Source: Methanodesulfokora sp964525965
Lineage (GTDB): Archaea; Korarchaeota; Korarchaeia; Korarchaeales; Korarchaeaceae
NCBI GenBank assembly: GCA_964525965.1
Contig: CAZGKA010000033.1
Span: 1 to 9,777, forward strand
Length of the DNA stretch: 9,777 bases
Direction of reading: 5' to 3'
Position numbers and translations under genes: made by a program. This document shows positions 1 to 5,826 of the stretch, in pieces (the first letter of the stretch is position 1; each line of letters starts with the position of its first letter). Under the pieces are notes generated by a model, which saw only the letters and a list, made by a program, of their open reading frames with translations, did no database searches and was not told the origin of the DNA.

Positions 1-2
1 TC

Positions 3-203
3 CCTGTGCTGATAGTCATAGCTCTCAGATTCGTTTCAGGACTTGGATGGGCGCTCATAACTTTTCCAGCTCTTGTGGGCTCCTTCTTCCTGGGTCAGCT
101 CTCGGGAGGGAAGGTGTACTCAATTCTGAAGCACAGGGCTAAGGTGAGAACGTCTTCCTGCCTGTTCCGGGATATCGTCAGATGGGAGCCTCTAGAACAG
201 TGA
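3..203 (+). CDS. C-terminal end of an integral membrane protein (partial)
   Basis: The reading frame is open from base 3 and ends in TGA at 201-203, so this is the last 66 codons of a gene that begins before the window. The visible part has a hydrophobic stretch, roughly LIVIALRFVSGLGWALITF continuing through PALVGSFFLG, that would make one or two membrane helices. A basic, presumably cytoplasmic tail of about 30 residues follows (KHRAKVR, then a Cys). A glycine-rich last helix followed by a basic tail is common in major facilitator transporters, but too little remains to assign a family. A GTG at base 6 is in frame but is almost certainly internal. Confidence 0.55.
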   Translation, partial: PVLIVIALRFVSGLGWALITFPALVGSFFLGQLSGGKVYSILKHRAKVRTSSCLFRDIVRWEPLEQ

Positions 204-207
204 AATC

Positions 208-220
208 ATTTTTATTTTTC
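208..220 (+). promoter_or_regulatory. TATA-like box for the cupin gene
   Basis: A T-rich element (TTTTTATTTTT) lies just after the stop of the upstream membrane protein. A transcript starting about 25 bases downstream, near 241, would have a roughly 20-base leader containing the GAGGAGG at 248-254. This supports a TTG start at 261 rather than the TTG at 246, which lies before that Shine-Dalgarno sequence. Confidence 0.4.
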
Positions 221-260
221 CTTTGAGCCTTCTCTGGGGTCATTTTTGAGGAGGATCATT

Positions 261-500
261 TTGCTGGAGTCAGGAGATGTGCGTGTGATCCGAGTCGAGG
301 CCGAGGAGGAGGAAGAGATCCCCCCGCACACCCACGATGCTGATGAGGTCGTATATGTGATCAGAGGGGCCCTCCGGCTCAGGGTCGAAGATAGGGAGAT
401 AGAGCTGCTCAGGGGAAAGGCCTTCCTGATTCCCAAAGGATCGAGACACTTGGGAAGCCTTTCCGAGGGGACTGAGCTGCTCGTGGTCTATCATCCGTGA
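261..500 (+). CDS. Small single-domain cupin protein
   Basis: This is a 79-residue protein consisting of a single conserved beta-barrel (cupin_2 type). Cupin motif 1 is visible at residues 23-36: HTHDADE then VVYVIRG, giving metal ligands H23, H25 and E29. Motif 2 is at residues 52-63 (G-KAFL-IPKG-SRH) with H63 as the fourth ligand. The protein is therefore expected to bind a divalent metal in the cytoplasm. Whether it is an enzyme, such as an isomerase or dioxygenase, or a ligand sensor cannot be told, because stand-alone cupins are functionally diverse. I chose TTG at 261 because GAGGAGG at 248-254 sits six bases before it; an in-frame TTG at 246 would add five residues and lacks such a site. 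The acidic run EAEEEEE before motif 1 is typical of thermophilic proteins. The gene appears to be transcribed alone, with a hairpin plus T-run directly after its stop. Confidence 0.82.
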   Translation: MLESGDVRVIRVEAEEEEEIPPHTHDADEVVYVIRGALRLRVEDREIELLRGKAFLIPKGSRHLGSLSEGTELLVVYHP

Positions 501-501
501 G

Positions 502-519
502 GCTGAACCTCAGCTTTTT
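502..519 (+). terminator. Hairpin plus T-run after the cupin gene
   Basis: GCTGA (502-506) and TCAGC (510-514) form a perfect five-base-pair stem with a three-base loop, followed immediately by TTTTT (515-519). It begins two bases after the cupin TGA. Archaeal termination mainly needs the T-run, which is present. The same T-rich stretch, read on as CTTTTTAA, could also serve as the TATA box of the following gene. Confidence 0.42.
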
Positions 520-522
520 AAC
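513..522 (+). promoter_or_regulatory. TATA-like box for the deacetylase-like gene
   Basis: CTTTTTAA here would place transcription start near 543, giving a leader of about 14 bases before the TTG at 557. It overlaps the T-run of the terminator-like hairpin of the preceding gene. Confidence 0.33.
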
Positions 523-556
523 GTACATCCGGAGATCTCAAGGGGAAAGATAAAGA

Positions 557-1465
557 TTGAGGCGCGATGCCCTGGTCCTCATCGTGGTCATCCTAGTTGC
601 AGCGATGGCCTTAGCAGCGCTCATCCACTCACAGATCGAGAGGAGATCTGTGATTGTCAAAACAATAGTGGTCATCAGAAACGATGACCCCCAGCCCTTC
701 TACAAGTTTAAAGAGCTGAAGGACCTCTCCCAGATGTTGATAGAGGAGGACGTCCCGGCTACCTACAGCGTGATACCGTACATTCACAGCACATACTACC
801 CCTGGCAGGACAAGAGGTTTCTCTCCTATCTAAACTACCTGATAACGAGATATCCAGATCTGTTCGAGATAGCACAGCACGGCTACACGCACGACGAGAG
901 GAGCCATTTTCAAGGGGTCAGCGAGTTCGGCGGCCTTCCCTATGATGAACAGCTTGAACTCATGAGAAGTGGAAGGAGGATCCTGAGAAAGGCGTTCAGG
1001 ATAGAACCCATAACATTTGTTCCACCGTTCGATACCTATGACATCAACACGGTGAGAGCTGCCGAGGGATTGGGGTTCAAGACTCTCTCCGGAGGGATCT
1101 TCGGAAACGACACCTGGTTCAAGGTATGCGGGAATGTTGTGATCATACCAGCGACGGAGACATTCTACAACTGGACCTCCAACAGGACCAACGATCTGAA
1201 ATCGCTCAAGAGATCCTTCGACAGGATCTATGAAAAGGGAGGTATTTTTGTGTTGGAGCTTCACTACCACAAGCTCGACGACAAGAGCATCAAAGAGCTG
1301 AGAGACTTCGTAAGATACATGAAGACGAAGAACGTAGCCTTCATGACTTTAGGGGAGCTGGCGACAGGCATTCTCAAGGGGGCCGTAAGGAGAGAAGGCG
1401 GGGAGTGGCTTATAAAAGGGCCGTCCCTTCTCGGAGTTAGGATCTTTAGTAATGCGGAGAGCTGA
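557..1465 (+). CDS. Membrane-anchored DUF2334 / polysaccharide deacetylase-like protein
   Basis: The protein has 302 residues. Residues 5-23 form a single hydrophobic helix preceded by MRRD, which fits a signal anchor that leaves the rest outside the cell. The remainder resembles the DUF2334 branch of the NodB/polysaccharide deacetylase fold. It shows a strand ending in RNDDPQP (residues 41-47, with D43/D44 as candidate metal ligand and base), the metal-binding HGYTH at 108-112, a VPPFDTYD loop at 155-162, and ELHYH at 234-238 where these enzymes place a late catalytic histidine. Three N-x-T sequons (N184, N205, N209) agree with an extracellular, possibly N-glycosylated domain. The family removes acetyl groups from surface polysaccharides or modifies glycans, but the substrate here is unknown. 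TTG at 557 is the only plausible start before the anchor; its Shine-Dalgarno sequence is weak (AGGGG, 11 bases upstream). It appears monocistronic. Confidence 0.78.
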   Translation: MRRDALVLIVVILVAAMALAALIHSQIERRSVIVKTIVVIRNDDPQPFYKFKELKDLSQMLIEEDVPATYSVIPYIHSTYYPWQDKRFLSYLNYLITRYPDLFEIAQHGYTHDERSHFQGVSEFGGLPYDEQLELMRSGRRILRKAFRIEPITFVPPFDTYDINTVRAAEGLGFKTLSGGIFGNDTWFKVCGNVVIIPATETFYNWTSNRTNDLKSLKRSFDRIYEKGGIFVLELHYHKLDDKSIKELRDFVRYMKTKNVAFMTLGELATGILKGAVRREGGEWLIKGPSLLGVRIFSNAES

Positions 1466-1486
1466 AAGCTACGACGGTTTGTTCAT

Positions 1487-1524
1487 CGCCGCGCGACGCG
1501 GCCGGGAGACCGACGGGGGGCGCG
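1487..1524 (+). other. GC-rich structured intergenic segment, possible non-coding RNA or terminator
   Basis: Counting bases, 34 of 38 are G or C, far above the flanks. GCCGCG (1488-1493), loop CGA, CGCGGC (1497-1502) is a perfect six-pair hairpin. Directly next to it, CGG-GAGA-CCG (1503-1512) forms a second stem closed by a GNRA-type tetraloop. An alternative long-range pairing joins CGCGC (1490-1494) to GCGCG (1520-1524). The segment starts 22 bases after the deacetylase stop. A good TATA-like box (TATAAAA, 1411-1417) inside the end of that gene could start a transcript near 1440. The strand is assumed; a role is not shown. Confidence 0.35.
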
Positions 1525-1539
1525 AAAGATGTATAAATT
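1525..1539 (+). promoter_or_regulatory. BRE/TATA-like promoter of the small ORF
   Basis: A purine-rich CGAAAGA (1523-1529) is followed by TATAAATT (1532-1539), a good match to an archaeal BRE plus TATA box. Transcription would start near 1560, at the Shine-Dalgarno sequence GGAGGGTGG (1561-1569). Confidence 0.45.
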
Positions 1540-1573
1540 CGTTCTACAAAGTTCTAACCAGGAGGGTGGTCCG

Positions 1574-1666
1574 ATGCGCTGTGAAGGCTTCCCCTTCCTT
1601 AAAATCCAAGATTCTTCTCTGGAAGCAACTATTTCCGCCGAGAAAATTTATTTAACAGGAAGGTGA
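1574..1666 (+). CDS. Candidate 30-residue small protein or leader peptide
   Basis: ATG at 1574 stands four bases after a strong Shine-Dalgarno sequence (GGAGGGTGG, 1561-1569), itself about 25 bases after a good TATA box. The frame runs 30 codons to TGA at 1664-1666, giving a peptide that starts MRCEGFPFLK and ends EKIYLTGR. I do not recognise it. Its TGA overlaps an ATG (TGATG at 1664-1668) that opens an 11-codon frame ending at 1701, past the GTG start of the Lin0512-family gene at 1694. This could be a coupled leader arrangement, a genuine micro-protein or the remnant of a larger gene. The signals are stronger than those of several accepted genes here, but the short length leaves chance possible. 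Confidence 0.35.
   Translation: MRCEGFPFLKIQDSSLEATISAEKIYLTGR
1643..1655 (+). promoter_or_regulatory. TATA-like box upstream of the Lin0512-family gene
   Basis: AAAATTTATTTAA would direct transcription from about 1675, about 19 bases before the GTG start at 1694. GGAAGAGG (1683-1690) would serve as ribosome-binding site. It lies inside the candidate small ORF, so the two transcription models compete or coexist. Confidence 0.42.
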
Positions 1667-1693
1667 TGAGAAACGGCCGAGTGGAAGAGGTAC

Positions 1694-2032
1694 GTGATTG
1701 AGATAGGGATGGGGGTAGATCAACATGGTCAAGACCCGACGAAGGCTGCCGAGAGGGCGGTCAAGGACGCCATAGCTAGGGTGTGCACTGTAGGCCTGGA
1801 GGAGATCTTCGAGGACTCGGATATCCGGGTGGAGGCGCTTGTGGGAGTTCCCCATCACGAATGGGTCGAGCTGGCCAGGGTGGAAGAGGCCATTCCCCTG
1901 AACTGTGAGAAATCGGTTCGGGTGGTGGAGGGTGGCCTGAGCGGCAGGGGTGTGATGCTGAAGGAGTTCGGCGACAAGACTGACGAGATCATAGTGGCTG
2001 TCGCCTGCATCACCATATACGTCAAGATCTAA
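1694..2032 (+). CDS. Lin0512-family conserved hypothetical protein
   Basis: This 112-residue protein matches the Lin0512 family (TIGR02058/PF09585) in length and pattern: IEIGMGVDQHGQDPTKAA at the N-terminus, a central helix AVKDAIARV, and VVEGGLSGRG near residues 77-86. No function is established for the family, which occurs in bacteria and archaea; the conserved N-terminal D-x-H-G-x-D suggests a ligand or metal site, but that is inference. GTG at 1694 is the first canonical start after an in-frame stop at 1667. The codons just upstream read K-R-Y, which look like part of the usual family N-terminus, so the real start may be non-canonical (see findings). Its stop lies 15 bases from the stop of the convergent ABC permease gene. 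Confidence 0.8.
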   Translation: MIEIGMGVDQHGQDPTKAAERAVKDAIARVCTVGLEEIFEDSDIRVEALVGVPHHEWVELARVEEAIPLNCEKSVRVVEGGLSGRGVMLKEFGDKTDEIIVAVACITIYVKI

Positions 2033-2036
2033 TTTG

Positions 2037-2049
2037 GACAGAAGCTGTC
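2037..2049. terminator. Short hairpin between convergent genes
   Basis: GACAG (2037-2041), a three-base loop and CTGTC (2045-2049) form a perfect five-pair stem in the 15-base gap between the convergent Lin0512-family and ABC permease genes, reaching into the permease stop codon. It reads the same on both strands and could help stop transcription from either side, but there is no long T-run. Confidence 0.25.
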
Positions 2050-3586
2050 AGGACGGTATGTCACCTCTCTCCAGAACCCAATCGACCACCCTTATGCCCG
2101 CAGCGGTGATCATGATCGCTGAGATTAGCGAAACAATGCTCATCAGAACCCTGTCGCCCATCAGCTGAAACAGCAAGATACCTGTCATGACAGTTGGGAG
2201 CACTATCACCAGAACTAGGCTCATGGCGAAGCTCTCCAGGGCGTACATACCAGTTGGAGCTTCTCTAACGATTTTTCTTCTGGAGGAAAGGAGAACTAAC
2301 ACAGCGATGGTTAAACACGAGAGAACTGAGGACAGCGGGAGGAGCGCAGCTGGAAGGAGGATGTAGGTGAAGTCACCGGTCATAGCGACCAGAAACAGAG
2401 AGGCCCCGAGGAAGACCTCTGACAGATAGATTATCTGCTTTAGAACCAGAAACTCAGCCACGGGGCTCATGTCCGATAGATAAACTCTGTAGATCCACAG
2501 GGCAAGTAGATCTCTACTGAGAACCAAGCTGGACGTGATCATAACTACCTCCCCCACGACGAGGGGGACCACCACCGAGAGCGCGAAGCCGGCCTCTTGG
2601 ACCTGAATTCCCACCTCTCCTAGCAAAAGCCTGACGACGAAACCAGCGATGAAGGAGACGACAAGCCCTATGATTAGAAGCTTCGCATGTCCTGTCGAGC
2701 AGATATCGGTGAAGATCTGTCTCATCACGGTGAGCTGGGCCTTCTCAGAGTAGAGGGATCTTTCCCTCGCCTGGGTCTCCCCAACCCTTCGTAGTCCCTT
2801 AACGTCCTCCGGATGAACCTTGTCCGCCAGCCAGTACATTGCAATCATGAGCAGGACGACGATCACGAGGGTAGCGGCGCACCTGACCCCTATCGACAGA
2901 TCGCTTTCTGACACGGCTGCGTAGTACACCACCGCCTCCACAGGAAGCTCAAAGGGGGCCTTCAGGATGGGAGAAACGCTTAACATGGTTATGGAGTGGA
3001 GTAAACCCGCCAGAGCGTAAAGAGCGGTCCCTAGCTTGACGAACCGGTACCTCTCCCCGAGGACGATCTTGAGGACGATGATCGCGCCCAGCAGAAGGGA
3101 CAGATACTCAGTCAGGAGGAACGTGGATGCCGCTAGGAGAAGGATTCTGAAGAGATCTTCGGAGGGAACGAGGATCAGCATGGCAACAAGGAAGTAGAAG
3201 GCAGACGAGAGGTTTCCCACGAGCTCCTGCAGGTTCTTGGCTAAGAAGTAGCTCCTCATATCCACGGGCTGGGACATCAGTATCTCGTACTCGGCCTCCT
3301 CCATGAGAACTCTTTTTCCGGCGAGGACCGCCATTATGAAGAGCGCAACCAAGATGAGGCTGATAATCGAGACTGCCAGCTCCTTGGTGATCCCTAACTT
3401 CCTTAGAGCACTGAGAAACTCCGAACCACCGGGAGCTGGATATTTCCCATGATAGGACAGAGCCAGAACCAGAAAGACGGACATGAGGATGAGGATCGCT
3501 GCAACTATGATCTTGTACCTCCTGAGGAAGGGGACGTTGTTTAAGATCAGATACTTGGCTATGGTGAAGCTCTTTCCTCCAGCCAT
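2048..3586 (-). CDS. ABC transporter permease (ABC-2-type exporter subunit)
   Basis: This 512-residue, very hydrophobic protein has about twelve predicted membrane helices. Clear ones lie near residues 25-44, 70-90, 121-142, 146-172, 236-252, 303-322, 330-352, 412-435, 455-480 and 483-502. It seems to have two halves of six helices separated by a charged loop around residues 253-300, as in duplicated ABC-2 permeases. After helix 2 comes MEEAEYEILMSQPVDMRSY, resembling the cytoplasmic coupling segment of ABC-2 exporters where short helices contact the ATPase. ATG at 3586 shares its A with the TGA of the upstream ATPase gene (TGATG), so the two are very likely translationally coupled and form one transporter. 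Substrate is unknown; export of a lipid, peptide or antibiotic-like compound is typical of the class. Confidence 0.83.
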   Translation of the reverse strand: MAGGKSFTIAKYLILNNVPFLRRYKIIVAAILILMSVFLVLALSYHGKYPAPGGSEFLSALRKLGITKELAVSIISLILVALFIMAVLAGKRVLMEEAEYEILMSQPVDMRSYFLAKNLQELVGNLSSAFYFLVAMLILVPSEDLFRILLLAASTFLLTEYLSLLLGAIIVLKIVLGERYRFVKLGTALYALAGLLHSITMLSVSPILKAPFELPVEAVVYYAAVSESDLSIGVRCAATLVIVVLLMIAMYWLADKVHPEDVKGLRRVGETQARERSLYSEKAQLTVMRQIFTDICSTGHAKLLIIGLVVSFIAGFVVRLLLGEVGIQVQEAGFALSVVVPLVVGEVVMITSSLVLSRDLLALWIYRVYLSDMSPVAEFLVLKQIIYLSEVFLGASLFLVAMTGDFTYILLPAALLPLSSVLSCLTIAVLVLLSSRRKIVREAPTGMYALESFAMSLVLVIVLPTVMTGILLFQLMGDRVLMSIVSLISAIMITAAGIRVVDWVLERGDIPS

Positions 3587-4326
3587 CAGCCCTTCCCCAC
3601 GATCTTCAGGAAAACCTCCTCAAGCGTGGCCTCCTCACCGGATTCAGCTCTTCTCCTTATCTCCTGGAGATCTCCCTCAGCAACCAGCACTCCCCTACTT
3701 ATTATCCCGACTCTGGTGCAGAACCTCTCAACCATGTCCAGGAGGTGACTGGACATGAGCACAGCAGCTCCCTGCGAGGCGAACCTCCTCACCTCCTCCT
3801 TGAAGAAGTGCTGAGCCTCCGGATCCATCCCGGCCATGGGTTCGTCGAGCACGAGGACGCTGGGTCTCACCATGAAAGCTACAGAGGCCAGGAGCTTCTG
3901 GACCATGCCGCGCGACAGGTTCTTCACTGGAGTGCTTTTCTTGTCCGTCATGTCGACCCCCTCCAGGTATCTCTCCATGGCCTCCTCGATCTCCTCTTTT
4001 CTCATCCCTCTGAGAGATCCAATGAACTCGAAGAACTCCTTCACGGTCAGGTTTTGGAAACAAACAGGGTTTTCCGGTATGTAGCCAACGTGTCTCAGCG
4101 CGCTTACCCTGTCCCTCACAACGTCCACACCACATATCTTGGCGGTTCCTCTGTCGGGCCTCAGCAGACCAACCAGTATCTTCAGGGTGGTGGTCTTCCC
4201 AGCGCCGTTCGGGCCGAGAAGCCCATATATCTCCCCAGAGTTAACTGTGAAGGAGAGACCGTTCAGGGCCCTGGTTCTTCCGTAGGACTTCACGAGGTTG
4301 AAGACCTCAATCCCTCCGTCCATCAT
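3586..4326 (-). CDS. ABC transporter ATP-binding protein
   Basis: The 246-residue protein is a complete single ABC domain with Walker A GPNGAGKT at 38-45, signature LSRGM at 137-141, Walker B VLVLDEP at 157-163 and the switch histidine H194 in SSHLLD. The Q-loop position carries Glu (IPENP, E85) instead of Gln, a common substitution in ABC-2-type multidrug/natatin-like ATPases. It powers export through the permease encoded directly downstream, whose ATG overlaps this gene's stop by one base. Two ATGs occur in tandem (4326 and 4323). A TATA box at 4349-4360 puts transcription start close to 4326, so the message is probably leaderless; this explains the absence of a Shine-Dalgarno sequence and favours the first ATG. 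The separate promoter suggests the exporter is controlled independently of the DUF2099 gene upstream. Confidence 0.93.
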   Translation of the reverse strand: MMDGGIEVFNLVKSYGRTRALNGLSFTVNSGEIYGLLGPNGAGKTTTLKILVGLLRPDRGTAKICGVDVVRDRVSALRHVGYIPENPVCFQNLTVKEFFEFIGSLRGMRKEEIEEAMERYLEGVDMTDKKSTPVKNLSRGMVQKLLASVAFMVRPSVLVLDEPMAGMDPEAQHFFKEEVRRFASQGAAVLMSSHLLDMVERFCTRVGIISRGVLVAEGDLQEIRRRAESGEEATLEEVFLKIVGKG

Positions 4327-4348
4327 CCGGTTTAAACGAAGTTCGCTC

Positions 4349-4360
4349 TATAAAAATTAT
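4349..4360 (-). promoter_or_regulatory. TATA box of the ABC transporter operon
   Basis: On the - strand this reads ATAATTTTTATA, a strong TATA-like element about 25 bases before the ATG at 4326, which implies a leaderless transcript for the ATPase-permease pair. It lies in the 56-base gap after the DUF2099 gene. Confidence 0.55.
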
Positions 4361-4382
4361 TGGTAAAGAGCTATTGAGCGAT

Positions 4383-5543
4383 TCACAGGAGGGGGGTGGG
4401 CCCATCGCCCTCCACAGGGAGCTCAGCCTCCTCCATCCTGAACTCCTCGTCCGGGCTTGAAGGCCACCTCCTCCAGATGCAGTACCTCCTATCCATCCTG
4501 AGATCAGCCATTTTCATCCAGAGCTTTCTGCTGAGCCTCTTTATCCTGGCCTTAACAAGCTCTAGGCCTTTTTCAGTCATCACAAAGACGGGGATCTTGA
4601 TCCCCAGTTGGAGAACTGCGTGAGGAGCCACAATTTTCCTCACGTTCTTGGAGGCGCATCCCCACACTATGTCGGCGCGCTCCTTGGCCACGGAGGCCTC
4701 GTAAACCCCTATCCCCGTGGTGCACACGGCCAGCTTTATCACGTCCTCGTCGAGAAAGCGCATCTTCCTCACGGCTCCGGAGGCGAAGGTCACGGCCAGC
4801 CTTCTGAAACCCCTCTCCCTTGCCAGCTCAACTCCTTTGAGCTGATCTATCTCAGCCGTAAAGGGAAAGACCACGAGAGAGCTCTCCTCAAGCTTATCTA
4901 TCACAGTCCTCATGGGAGAAGTCAGGAAGACGCCTGTCATCTTAGCTCCCATCCCCTGAACTATCTCGGGCTTGCTGGACACCACGGTTCCAGCTCCCTC
5001 ACAGACGGTCACAGCCGCATCTATAAGGCCATCCTCCAGGGCGTCGGCCATGATCTCCGATGCCCCATAGAGGACCCAGTCCCTCCTCCTGCTCACGCAT
5101 CTCTCCTCGCAGAACATCCCCTCACCTATCCTCTTGGCGAACCCCTCGATGATCGACTCCTTGGTGAAGGGCATCCTGAACGTCCTGGCGGCGAGGGGGC
5201 AGTAGGAGAGCCTGGGCCTCCCGACCCTCACGACCCTGCCCTCTCTTATCTCCACGTAGCATCCGGCCCTTCTCGTCACGTGGACATCGGGATACCTGAC
5301 GGAGAGGGCCCATCTGATGACCTTCCGAAGAGCGCCTCTCTTGGATTCACCGCTGGATCTCAGGAGGACTGACCCTCCTCTGACCCTGACCTCTACCCCC
5401 TTATCCTCAGGAAGTGAAGCTGGCAGGCTTCTCTTAAGTTTGTAAACAGCCTCGGCCAGGTAAGCCCCGTCCAACCTCCTCTCGACGAAGACCTCAAAGT
5501 CGCCCCTCCTGAACACCCCCCTTTCAGCGATTTCAAGCAGCAC
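4383..5543 (-). CDS. DUF2099 / methanogenesis marker 8-like protein with extra N-terminal region
   Basis: From the GTG at 5543 the protein has 386 residues. Residues about 86-335 follow the pattern I associate with DUF2099 (TIGR03275, 'methanogenesis marker protein 8'): VEIREGRVVRVG, YCPLA (C115), FCEERC (C145, C149), YGASEIM, VCEGAGTVV (C181), EIVQGMGAKM, CTTGIG (C274), WGCASK (C296) and a final PVFVMTEKGLELV. The family is unassigned biochemically; its many conserved cysteines suggest metal or sulfur chemistry. Here it carries about 85 extra N-terminal residues with amphipathic helices and charged strands, and a roughly 50-residue arginine- then glutamate-rich tail. The start is uncertain. 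GTG 5543 lies 17 bases after the zinc-ribbon stop but lacks a clear Shine-Dalgarno sequence; the same frame stays open to GTGs at 5636 and 5645, which would overlap the zinc-ribbon gene by 76-85 bases. It likely shares that gene's transcript. Confidence 0.72.
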   Translation of the reverse strand: MLLEIAERGVFRRGDFEVFVERRLDGAYLAEAVYKLKRSLPASLPEDKGVEVRVRGGSVLLRSSGESKRGALRKVIRWALSVRYPDVHVTRRAGCYVEIREGRVVRVGRPRLSYCPLAARTFRMPFTKESIIEGFAKRIGEGMFCEERCVSRRRDWVLYGASEIMADALEDGLIDAAVTVCEGAGTVVSSKPEIVQGMGAKMTGVFLTSPMRTVIDKLEESSLVVFPFTAEIDQLKGVELARERGFRRLAVTFASGAVRKMRFLDEDVIKLAVCTTGIGVYEASVAKERADIVWGCASKNVRKIVAPHAVLQLGIKIPVFVMTEKGLELVKARIKRLSRKLWMKMADLRMDRRYCIWRRWPSSPDEEFRMEEAELPVEGDGPTPLL

Positions 5544-5560
5544 TCTGTCGAGGAAGCGCT

Positions 5561-5788
5561 CTAGGAGGTCACCCTGAACGAGCTCTGCCTCATCTTCACG
5601 AAGAGGCCCTTGTCCGTTCCGATTAGGTTGCCGCACCTGGGACACCTTACCTCATCCCCCTCCCTCACGGAGAAATCTTGGACGATCCTCGACCTCCAGC
5701 ACCTCCACACGCGCCCCTTTCCCATCTTCTGGTACCTGAACACCACCTCTCCGCACTTGGTGCACCTTATCCTTATGATCCTAGCCAT
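5561..5788 (-). CDS. Small archaeal zinc-ribbon protein
   Basis: This 75-residue protein has two cysteine pairs, C9-x2-C12 (CTKC) and C49-x2-C52 (CPRC), separated by about 36 residues, so it should fold as a zinc ribbon binding one zinc ion; an extra C30 (RCW) lies between them. The C-terminal block GNLIGTDKG followed by KMRQSSFR resembles a conserved stand-alone zinc-ribbon family that I recall from archaea, with no known function. RNA, DNA or protein binding is plausible. ATG at 5786-5788 follows a short A/T-rich region shared with the divergent DUF445 gene. Seventeen bases after its TAG comes the likely GTG start of the DUF2099 gene, so the pair is probably co-transcribed and may act together. 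The ending is complete for the family, arguing against a frameshifted fusion with the next gene. Confidence 0.72.
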   Translation of the reverse strand: MARIIRIRCTKCGEVVFRYQKMGKGRVWRCWRSRIVQDFSVREGDEVRCPRCGNLIGTDKGLFVKMRQSSFRVTS

Positions 5789-5817
5789 CGAGAGGAATCA
5801 TCCCTGAAGACAAAAAT

Positions 5818-5826
5818 CCTTATTAT
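5818..5826. promoter_or_regulatory. Shared A/T element between divergent zinc-ribbon and DUF445 genes
   Basis: CCTTATTAT is the best TATA-like element in the 63-base divergent spacer. Read on +, it would start transcription near 5849, three bases before the DUF445 ATG (leaderless). Read on -, as ATAATAAGG, it could start the zinc-ribbon transcript near 5795. The two genes may therefore share one promoter region. Confidence 0.38.

Noticed and set aside
1452..1655. 67-codon + strand open frame starting with ATG after the deacetylase gene
   Set aside because: It overlaps the end of the deacetylase gene, runs through the GC-rich hairpins (giving an Arg/Gly-rich sequence), has no ribosome-binding site, and conflicts with the better-signalled small ORF at 1574.
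1663..1669. Perfect box C sequence (GTGATGA) on the + strand
   Set aside because: No CTGA lies at a suitable distance downstream; the sequence is better explained as part of the translation signals before the Lin0512 gene.
3745..4335. 196-codon + strand open frame opposite the ABC ATPase
   Set aside because: The - strand ATPase is unmistakable; the + strand frame has no motif and ends inside the promoter region.
4608..5372. 254-codon + strand open frame opposite the DUF2099 gene
   Set aside because: Its product is rich in His, Pro, Gly and Ser without any recognisable motif, as expected of an antisense shadow of a charged, GC-rich gene.
5543..5645. Zinc-ribbon and DUF2099 genes as one gene broken by a frameshift
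   Set aside because: The zinc-ribbon protein ends with a block (KMRQSSFR) that looks like a natural C-terminus for its family, so two separate genes are more likely.
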